Of a DNA stretch of 5,226 nt, positions 1-4,714 are shown in pieces (positions within the stretch are counted from its first letter, which is position 1; each line of letters opens with the position of its first letter). Origin of the DNA: an uncultured Candidatus Saccharibacteria bacterium (GTDB lineage: Bacteria > Patescibacteria > Saccharimonadia > Saccharimonadales > UBA1547). The translations under genes were made by a program, and so were the position numbers. The stretch lies in the NCBI GenBank assembly GCA_946886635.1, contig CAMPIW010000034.1, positions 1 to 5,226 of the forward strand, given 5' to 3'. Under the pieces are notes generated by a model, which did not search any database, was not told the origin of the DNA, and saw nothing but the letters and a program-made list of their open reading frames with translations.

Positions 1-35
1 CGCAAAGTCGTGATTACGAAGAAGGCTATAAATAA
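1..35 (+). CDS. C-terminal tail of an upstream protein (partial, putative)
   Basis: Reading in the frame that starts at base 3 gives the ten residues QSRDYEEGYK followed by a TAA stop at 33-35. The stop lies 3 nt before a hairpin terminator, where the end of a plus-strand gene would be expected. The fragment is far too short to assign a family. Frame 1 is also open through this stretch but runs on into the tRNA region, so it is less likely to be the real one. The gene body is outside the window. Confidence 0.35.
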   Translation, partial: QSRDYEEGYK

Positions 36-69
36 AAAACCTCACCATAGCAGTGAGGTATTTTATTTG
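31..69 (-). terminator. Rho-independent terminator of the tRNA-Thr/tRNA-Tyr transcript, possibly bidirectional
   Basis: A perfect 7-bp stem (39-45 with 53-59, ACCTCAC/GTGAGGT) encloses a 7-nt loop. On the minus strand the stem is followed directly by an uninterrupted T run (39-34), the classic intrinsic terminator layout, only 8 nt after the end of the tRNA-Tyr gene. On the plus strand the stem is followed by the T-rich TATTTTATTT, so the same hairpin could also end the plus-strand gene that stops at 35. The minus-strand role is the stronger one. Confidence 0.8.
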
Positions 70-152
70 GTACAGGGGGCAGGATTCGAACCTGCGAAAC
101 CGAAGGTGGCAGATTTACAGTCTGCTGTGTTTGACCGCTCCACAACCCCTGC
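68..152 (-). tRNA. tRNA-Tyr(GUA)
   Basis: This is a class II tRNA with a long variable arm. The anticodon loop CTGTAAA sits between GCAGA and TCTGC stems, with anticodon GTA at 118-116. The T-arm GCAGG-TTCGAAT-CCTGC is perfect. The D-arm has a 3-bp GTG/CAC stem and the GAGCGGTCAAA loop typical of bacterial tRNA-Tyr. The variable arm has an ACC-TTC-GGT hairpin. The acceptor pairs GCAGGGG with CCCCTGT, so the first pair is G1:U72 rather than the usual G1:C72. The discriminator is A73 and CCA is encoded (70-68). It lies 29 nt downstream of tRNA-Thr(UGU) on the same strand, is probably cotranscribed with it, and is followed by a terminator. Confidence 0.96.
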
Positions 153-181
153 GTGTGTATAACTAATTTTAATTATCAATT

Positions 182-258
182 TGGAGCCGCCTCACGGATT
201 CGAACCGTGGACCTACTGTTTACAAAACAGCCGCTCTAACCAACTGAGCTAAGGCGGC
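182..258 (-). tRNA. tRNA-Thr(UGU)
   Basis: A complete cloverleaf can be folded. The acceptor GCCGCCT pairs with AGGCGGC. The D-arm contains AGCTCAGTTGGTTAGAGC. The anticodon stem GCTGT/ACAGT holds the loop TTTGTAA with anticodon TGT at 224-222, and the T-arm CACGG-TTCGAAT-CCGTG is perfect. The discriminator is U73 and CCA is encoded. It reads ACA codons, and ACG by wobble. It is the first gene of a two-tRNA minus-strand transcript, with its own promoter about 10 bases upstream of the mature 5' end. Confidence 0.97.
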
Positions 259-267
259 GACTTATTT

Positions 268-295
268 ATTTTAGCATATTTTGCTCGTATGACTA
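268..295 (-). promoter_or_regulatory. Promoter of the tRNA-Thr(UGU)-tRNA-Tyr transcript
   Basis: On the minus strand TAAAAT (273-268) is preceded by TGC, making an extended -10 element. A 4-of-6 match to the -35 box, TAGTCA (295-290), lies 16 nt upstream. The predicted start is near 261, only about 3 nt before the mature tRNA 5' end at 258, leaving a very short RNase P leader. The -35 region abuts that of the divergent methyltransferase promoter. Confidence 0.6.
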
Positions 296-316
296 GGGGT
301 AGAAGCGTAAAAAGTA

Positions 317-322
317 TATAAT
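317..322 (+). promoter_or_regulatory. -10 box of a putative leaderless promoter for the rRNA methyltransferase gene
   Basis: A perfect TATAAT ends 7 nt before the ATG at 330, so transcription would start at or next to the A of the start codon. The -35 region (about 294-299, TAGGGG) is a poor match. The purine run AGAGG at 324-328 is only 1 nt from the ATG, too close to act as a normal Shine-Dalgarno, which agrees with leaderless initiation. An alternative is an unseen promoter further upstream with the TATAAT being chance in AT-rich DNA. Confidence 0.55.
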
Positions 323-329
323 AAGAGGA

Positions 330-1619
330 ATGGCTAAAAAAACATACCCTCAAGTTGAGGTAACATTAGAAAAAATCGTCGGGGGTGGACAGACACTCGG
401 CACCCTTGAAGACGGTAGAAAAGTATTTGTATGGGGTGGACTTCCCGATGAAACAGTTCGTGTGCAACTAACGAAAAAGAAATCAAAATATGCCGAAGGC
501 GTTGTGGTTGAGGTTCTCAAAAAGAATGCCGACCGGGTTGCACCTAAAGATCCTGATAGCTTTATTTCAACCAGCCCGTGGCAACTTATGTCGCTTGAAA
601 CCGAAAACCGCTATAAGGCAGCGCTTATCGAAGAAGCGTTTGAGCTCCACGATATCGTACTTCCAAATCCCATCGAAGTATATTCAGATGGGGTCGAGTA
701 CGGGTACCGTAATAAAGTAGAATTCAGTTTTTGGTTTGATACCGATACAAATAAGCTTTCGTTGGCGTTTTTCCGCCGTGGAACGCATGGGAAACTTCCG
801 GTTAACGGTACAAGCTTGGCCTCTAACGCCATCAATGAAAAAGCGCTCAGTATTGTAGAGGTGCTAAACAAACTTGGTATTGAAGGACGGGCGCTTAAAA
901 CGCTCCTGATACGCAGTGACGCTTCAGGTAGTGTTGCATGGCAACTGTACGTTAAAGATGAAGATTTTGACGCTACAGGGTTTATGAACGCGTTTAACGA
1001 CGCCGAAAATGGCGAAGTGATATATTCGAACCCACAAAGCCCAGCGAGTGTTATTACTAAGCGCCTTACAAAGCAGGCTGTTCCGCTTTCAGACACAATT
1101 CTTGATGTTCCGTTTCACTACGCAACCGAAGGTTTTTTCCAAATCAATCTTCCTGTATACGAACAAGCATTAAAAGACATGAGCCAGTGGATCGATAAAG
1201 ATAAAAAAACGGTCGATTTATATAGTGGCGTTGGGTCGGTAGGGCTTACGATTGGGGGTGATGACGTAACGTTGGTTGAGCTCAACGAACATGCCGTTAA
1301 AGAAATGAAGCGTAACATTAAAGAGCATGGCAAAAAAGCTACGGCTGTTTTAGCTGCCAGCGAACAGGCACTCGACTACATTACGAGTGATAAAACAATT
1401 ATCGTTGATCCTCCGCGGGCCGGTCTTCACGATGACGTAATTTGGCGACTTATCGACGAAAAACCACAGCGAATTATCTATCTTTCGTGTAACCCTGTTA
1501 CTCAGGCGCGCGATGTAGCGCGCCTTGCGAAAGAGTACGGTATTAAGATGCATCGTGGATATAACTTCTTCCCTCATACACCGCATATTGAGCACTTGGT
1601 GGTGCTCGACTTATACTAG
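330..1619 (+). CDS. rlmD: 23S rRNA (uracil-5-)-methyltransferase, RlmD/RumA/TrmA family
   Basis: The protein (429 aa) uses S-adenosylmethionine to methylate C5 of a uridine in RNA, in this family usually 23S rRNA U1939 or U747. Residues 1-62 look like a TRAM RNA-binding domain. The catalytic domain carries FFQIN (269-273), the SAM motif DLYSGVGSVGL (296-306), VDPPRAGL (359-366), SCNPVTQARD (386-395) with nucleophile Cys387, and FFPHTPHIEHLVVL with the probable general base Glu421. The length is normal. The four iron-sulfur cysteines of E. coli RlmD are absent: the equivalent of CGGCQ reads STSPWQ at 80-85, and Cys387 is the only cysteine. The ATG at 330 is forced because an in-frame TAG lies at 300-302 and no other start is near. 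Family membership is firm; the exact target uridine (RlmD, RlmC or RlmCD type) cannot be read from the sequence. Confidence 0.93.
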   Translation: MAKKTYPQVEVTLEKIVGGGQTLGTLEDGRKVFVWGGLPDETVRVQLTKKKSKYAEGVVVEVLKKNADRVAPKDPDSFISTSPWQLMSLETENRYKAALIEEAFELHDIVLPNPIEVYSDGVEYGYRNKVEFSFWFDTDTNKLSLAFFRRGTHGKLPVNGTSLASNAINEKALSIVEVLNKLGIEGRALKTLLIRSDASGSVAWQLYVKDEDFDATGFMNAFNDAENGEVIYSNPQSPASVITKRLTKQAVPLSDTILDVPFHYATEGFFQINLPVYEQALKDMSQWIDKDKKTVDLYSGVGSVGLTIGGDDVTLVELNEHAVKEMKRNIKEHGKKATAVLAASEQALDYITSDKTIIVDPPRAGLHDDVIWRLIDEKPQRIIYLSCNPVTQARDVARLAKEYGIKMHRGYNFFPHTPHIEHLVVLDLY

Positions 1620-1634
1620 TTTTTACGCTATAAT
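1606..1634 (+). promoter_or_regulatory. Promoter of tRNA-Thr(GGU)
   Basis: A perfect -10 box TATAAT (1629-1634) has a 4-of-6 -35 match TCGACT (1606-1611) at the ideal 17-nt spacing. The -35 box lies in the last codons of the methyltransferase gene and the -10 box begins 10 nt after its stop. The predicted start near 1641 gives a leader of about 43 nt that RNase P would remove. No convincing terminator separates this from the upstream gene, so read-through could also contribute. Confidence 0.65.
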
Positions 1635-1683
1635 CTTTGGAGTTGCTTATCTAGAAGAGAAGCGTAGCAAAAGACATTTACAT

Positions 1684-1759
1684 GCCGCGATAGCTCAGTT
1701 GGTAGAGCGCTTCCATGGTAAGGAAGAGGTCTGGGGTTCAAATCCCCATCGTGGCTCCA
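1684..1759 (+). tRNA. tRNA-Thr(GGU)
   Basis: A full cloverleaf of 76 nt is present. The acceptor GCCGCGA pairs with TCGTGGC through one G:U pair. The D-arm contains AGCTCAGTTGGTAGAGC. The anticodon stem CTTCC/GGAAG holds loop ATGGTAA with anticodon GGT at 1717-1719, and the T-arm TGGGG-TTCAAAT-CCCCA is perfect. The discriminator is U73, as in the tRNA-Thr(UGU) of this window, and CCA is encoded. It reads ACC and ACU. It lies between the methyltransferase gene and rpmG, each unit having its own promoter. Confidence 0.97.
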
Positions 1760-1782
1760 GAAGTATTATCATGTCCTACCAC

Positions 1783-1811
1783 TTGTCATTAAGGTAGTAT
1801 TCTGCTATAAT
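1783..1811 (+). promoter_or_regulatory. Strong extended -10 promoter of rpmG
   Basis: TTGTCA (1783-1788, 5 of 6 to consensus) and a perfect TATAAT (1806-1811) are spaced by exactly 17 nt, and TGC just before the -10 makes it an extended -10. This is the best promoter in the window and fits the high expression needed for a ribosomal protein. The start is predicted near 1818, giving a leader of about 74 nt. Confidence 0.88.
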
Positions 1812-1827
1812 TGACCTCTGAAAGTCC

Positions 1828-1845
1828 TCGTTACACGAGTAACGA
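1828..1845 (+). other. Hairpin in the rpmG 5' leader
   Basis: A perfect 7-bp stem TCGTTAC/GTAACGA closes an ACGA tetraloop about 10 nt after the predicted transcription start and 46 nt before the rpmG start codon. It is not followed by a T run, so it is not an attenuator of the usual kind. It could protect the 5' end or serve as a protein-binding site; no known leader family was recognised. Confidence 0.5.
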
Positions 1846-1891
1846 AGCAAATAGCAATCTAGTAATCTAAGAGAGATCCTAAAGGGAAGTT

Positions 1892-2098
1892 ATGGCAAAG
1901 AAGAACACAAAGCGAAAATTAGTTGGTTTGGTCAGTGAACTCACTGGTCACCGTACGTACTACACTACTAAAAATACTCAAAACACGACCGAAAAAATTA
2001 GTATTAAAAAGTACGATCCAATTGCGCGCAAGCACGCTACTTACACTGAAACCAAGAAAAACCTTGGTCGTAACGAAGTTAAAGCTCGCAAGAGCTAA
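1892..2098 (+). CDS. rpmG: 50S ribosomal protein bL33
   Basis: This is a small basic protein of the large ribosomal subunit, located near the E site. The core [16 protein letters not shown], then [15 protein letters not shown] and TYTETKK, follows the bL33 pattern closely, resembling the E. coli protein. It has no cysteines, so it is the zinc-free (C-minus) form. At 68 aa it exceeds the usual 49-57 aa because of about 12 extra residues after ETKK (56-68), rich in Lys, Arg and Asn. The ATG start follows AAGGGA at 1882-1887 with 4 nt spacing. It is expressed from its own promoter after a structured leader. Its TAA stop overlaps the stop of the convergent gene by 4 bp, and its probable terminator lies about 60 nt further on. 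Confidence 0.95.
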   Translation: MAKKNTKRKLVGLVSELTGHRTYYTTKNTQNTTEKISIKKYDPIARKHATYTETKKNLGRNEVKARKS

Positions 2099-2772
2099 TC
2101 TTCATTCGCATCTTCAATTGTTTCGGCTAGCCATAGGCCGGACGCCAATGTCGACTCTAACACCGCCTTTGTAAGGCGGTGTTCTGTTATGTATATGATA
2201 ATTTTGCCATGTTCAATTTCAATACCGTGAGGCCAAAAGCGACTAGCAATACTGACAATAACGGGCGAGCTAAAAAGGGTGCCAACCCGGTGAGACTGCG
2301 CTGCGCTCGCGAAAATTTGAAACCTACCATGGAATTCTGGACTACGGTTGTCGAGTATCATCGAATTTAGCGGTTGCATGTTAGGTTGGGTTGCATACAG
2401 CCGACCATATTCACCACCTTCTTTACCCGTTGGCACGAAAAACATATGTGGTAAGCTTTTTGTATCAAGCTCAATTTCAATAATAGTCCAAAGTTGCTCG
2501 GAGTTTGGATTACCAGCGAGTTTTACGACATCGAAACGATTCACCATACGGATATTAAAACCGTTATACGTACCAACAGAAAAGTGTGTGTCGCGGTGAG
2601 TAAGTGAAGCGGTGAAGCCACGTATTGAGTCGAGGTCGTCATAGTGCTGGTGAATGTCGCCAAAATGTACGAGGCCAATGGTTTTGCTGAAGTTTTGTAA
2701 AACAGCGCCACGCTTTCGAAGCTCTGGAGAAAAACGCTTAAGCCGTTGCATAAATGATCGGCTTCGACTCAT
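2095..2772 (-). CDS. Conserved-looking protein of unknown function, third gene of the glucan operon
   Basis: I do not recognise this 225-aa protein with confidence. It starts with a basic, Arg/Lys-rich segment (residues 2-24), has no membrane segment or signal peptide, and contains no cysteine. The middle (about 30-140) alternates short beta-like stretches such as FNIRMVNRF and LWTIIEIEL. The C-terminal part (146-217) has an FHGRFQIFA motif, a block around [11 protein letters not shown], then [12 protein letters not shown] and an amphipathic end [10 protein letters not shown]. That ending loosely recalls DUF3137-like proteins; this is a weak impression only. The chosen ATG at 2772 lies 1 nt after the glucoamylase stop with GAG about 9 nt upstream; an in-frame TTG at 2790 would overlap the previous gene by 17 bp. 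Coupling to GH15 suggests shared expression, and a link to glucan metabolism is only an inference. Confidence 0.8.
   Translation of the reverse strand: MSRSRSFMQRLKRFSPELRKRGAVLQNFSKTIGLVHFGDIHQHYDDLDSIRGFTASLTHRDTHFSVGTYNGFNIRMVNRFDVVKLAGNPNSEQLWTIIEIELDTKSLPHMFFVPTGKEGGEYGRLYATQPNMQPLNSMILDNRSPEFHGRFQIFASAAQSHRVGTLFSSPVIVSIASRFWPHGIEIEHGKIIIYITEHRLTKAVLESTLASGLWLAETIEDANED
2157..2192 (+). terminator. Probable rpmG terminator, embedded in the convergent gene
   Basis: AACACCGCC (2159-2167) and GGCGGTGTT (2175-2183) form a perfect 9-bp GC-rich stem, extendable by two T:A pairs to a 3-nt loop. The plus-strand tail TCTGTTATGTATAT is moderately T-rich, while the minus-strand flank is not, so the hairpin is oriented to stop plus-strand transcription. 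It begins about 60 nt after the rpmG stop and lies wholly inside the coding region of the minus-strand gene, around residues 198-206 of its product. The weak T tract lowers confidence. Confidence 0.65.
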
Positions 2773-2773
2773 C

Positions 2774-4714
2774 TTAACGTTCTCGACCAAGTAAATCTAT
2801 AAGAGTTCCAAGGTATTCAGCATGTGACCAAGTGAGTGGGGCAGGAGCAATAATTTCGTCTGTTAATGGATCGATTTGTTCTCCCATCATGCCGGTAGAG
2901 ATCATGTGGGCGTGTACCCAGTCGATAGTGCTTTTCGCGGCATCAATATCTCCCTTATCAACGTCGTACTGAGCCTGCCAGAGTGTTGTAATGTACCACC
3001 AATTGCCACTAACGTTCGGATCGCTGCGACGATACGGGTCATTCTCGTATCGAGGCAACCCGGGTTTTTCTGCAGATGTATTAAAGACACGAGCAACGGT
3101 TTCGATTGAAGCGGTAACCTCGTGACTATCGGCCGCAAAAAGGCCAAACATAAACACGCTAAAGATAGCTGCGTTATCAACGGTTGGATCGAGGGTTACC
3201 TCGCCGTTATCCACCGAGAGGCCACGGTAAAATGCCTGGCGTTCTTTGTTAAACAAATACTTGTGCGCAGCTTGTTGAATATCTTCAGCTGCGCTACGCC
3301 ATTTAACTGCGTTTTCTTCATCACCGGTAACGGTCGCAAGTTCCGAAGCCGCAATAAGTGCACCATAAGTAACGGCGGTAGAGTGAGTATTAATCATAAA
3401 CCGCTCTTCCCATAGGTCGTAACTCGGTTTTGGAAGCCCAGTCGTTTCATCGATAAACTCTGCCATAAAGTTTGCCATCGGTTTGATCATCGAATGGTAA
3501 AAATCTTTAATAAGTGAGCTATCTTTTGATAGGTTATAGAACTGTACGAATACGAAAACAACGAGCGCGGTTTCATCTTCTTGGATGGGCGGCGACACAA
3601 TATTGCCATGAACGTAGGGTTGCCAACTACTTCCAACTGCTCCGTCGGCCCGATATTTGTGCATTAGATACCCGCTAGGGTGAAGCCCCCGCTGGCAAAA
3701 CTCGAAGAATCGATACGCTTCTTGGTGGTAGCCAAGACGGATGAGCGGCCATACGACATTTGCACCATCGCGTGGCCACGAGTAGGCGTAGCCATCTTTC
3801 GAGTAGTTCAAAAGTGAACTGTCGGTACTTGCAATAATCGCACCACGTTTATCCATTTGCGATTTAATAATCATGACACTTTCAACAAAACGGTCTTGAT
3901 AGTCTTTTGGTAGGCGTTTTGCAGCTTCAATTGCTGGGTGAAGCCAATCGTGCCACCATTCGGCAGTTTTATGAATGCGTTGGTATACGCCTTGCTCTTG
4001 AACTTGGCGATGAATATAGAGTGCTTCACGGGTACTCATACCACAGGCTACCCAGTAGTGAACGCGCGACGAGGAGCGACCTTCAATACTGAGATTGAAG
4101 CCAATAATAGAGTCAACGCGGCCATGCTCTACAACGTTACCTGTTAGTTCACCGTCTTCGGCGTCACGGAACGAGCCTTCGTGCTCTTCGTCGCCAAATA
4201 ACCCCATCGTAAATTGATCAAACGGCCTGTTGTCGGTTGAGCCCGAAATAACAAACGCTCGTCGACCACGATAGTGAAGAATCGCGTTACTATCAGGAAG
4301 ATATTGCGCTGTATCGGTATTACTTCGCGAATCACCAATAGCAAAAGCTTGGTGCATATATAATTTAATGTCACGCTTATTTTCGCTTTGGTTAATAACG
4401 TGAATATTACGAATAAGCACGCTCATTTCAGCATCAACAGTGTCGTCAAATTCAAGGATAATGCCAAGTTTCTCGTTTTTAGCGACCGTGTGACCAATAA
4501 GTGCCGTGTGCGGATAGGTGAAATCAAAAGTCCAGGTATCGTCGTCGGTCCAGCTGATTGTACCGTCGATATATACGCCAATTTTATGTCGTAGACCTGT
4601 TCCAGCGGCGTGGTTTTCAAACCCAACATACGGGTAATAAAGGTCGTGAACCGCACCGTAGTTATTTAAGCCAACATGCAGTTCGCCGTTAGAAAGTACG
4701 ATTGGTCTAGCCAC
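2774..4714 (-). CDS. GH15 glucoamylase (glucan 1,4-alpha-glucosidase)
   Basis: This enzyme releases glucose from non-reducing ends of alpha-1,4-glucans such as glycogen, maltodextrin or starch. The 646 aa form an N-terminal beta-sandwich (about 1-255, opening with the family signature NGELHVGLNNYGAVHDLYYP) and a C-terminal (alpha/alpha)6 barrel (about 275-646). Barrel motifs are YSWPRDG (311-317, substrate binding), QEDETAL (378-384), SYDLWEER (431-438) with general acid Glu436, GNWWYITTLW (570-579), GEQIDP (611-616) and WSHAEYL (629-635) with general base Glu633. Length is typical of prokaryotic GH15, and all key residues are present. There is no signal peptide, so it should act in the cytoplasm. 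The GTG start overlaps the GH57 gene by 8 bp and has a strong Shine-Dalgarno 5 nt upstream. Some relatives act on trehalose or dextran, so the exact substrate is inferred. Confidence 0.95.
   Translation of the reverse strand: MARPIVLSNGELHVGLNNYGAVHDLYYPYVGFENHAAGTGLRHKIGVYIDGTISWTDDDTWTFDFTYPHTALIGHTVAKNEKLGIILEFDDTVDAEMSVLIRNIHVINQSENKRDIKLYMHQAFAIGDSRSNTDTAQYLPDSNAILHYRGRRAFVISGSTDNRPFDQFTMGLFGDEEHEGSFRDAEDGELTGNVVEHGRVDSIIGFNLSIEGRSSSRVHYWVACGMSTREALYIHRQVQEQGVYQRIHKTAEWWHDWLHPAIEAAKRLPKDYQDRFVESVMIIKSQMDKRGAIIASTDSSLLNYSKDGYAYSWPRDGANVVWPLIRLGYHQEAYRFFEFCQRGLHPSGYLMHKYRADGAVGSSWQPYVHGNIVSPPIQEDETALVVFVFVQFYNLSKDSSLIKDFYHSMIKPMANFMAEFIDETTGLPKPSYDLWEERFMINTHSTAVTYGALIAASELATVTGDEENAVKWRSAAEDIQQAAHKYLFNKERQAFYRGLSVDNGEVTLDPTVDNAAIFSVFMFGLFAADSHEVTASIETVARVFNTSAEKPGLPRYENDPYRRSDPNVSGNWWYITTLWQAQYDVDKGDIDAAKSTIDWVHAHMISTGMMGEQIDPLTDEIIAPAPLTWSHAEYLGTLIDLLGRER

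Noticed and set aside
611..1096. Antisense open frame of 161 codons within the rRNA methyltransferase gene
   Set aside because: It is the shadow of a gene with complete conserved motifs, is Ser/Ala-rich with no recognisable domain, and has no ribosome binding site or promoter.
1525..1797. Plus-strand open frame running through tRNA-Thr(GGU)
   Set aside because: It reads across a perfect tRNA gene and its promoter and begins inside the methyltransferase gene in another frame.
1776..1797. CTACC/GGTAG hairpin after tRNA-Thr(GGU) as its terminator
   Set aside because: The stem is only 5 bp with a 12-nt loop, lacks a T run, and overlaps the rpmG -35 box, so it is probably chance.
1923..2174. Second plus-strand frame over rpmG
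   Set aside because: It is an out-of-frame shadow of bL33 with low-complexity Lys/Leu/Thr content, and the bL33 frame has the ribosome binding site.
2770..2790. TTG at 2790 as the start of the unknown gene
   Set aside because: The ATG at 2772, 1 nt after the GH15 stop with GAG at suitable spacing, is the simpler start; the TTG would add six residues and a 17-bp overlap without a better binding site.
2902..3415. Small open frames on both strands within the glucoamylase gene
   Set aside because: GH15 is continuous here with its catalytic base motif and barrel helices; these frames have no start signals or family features.
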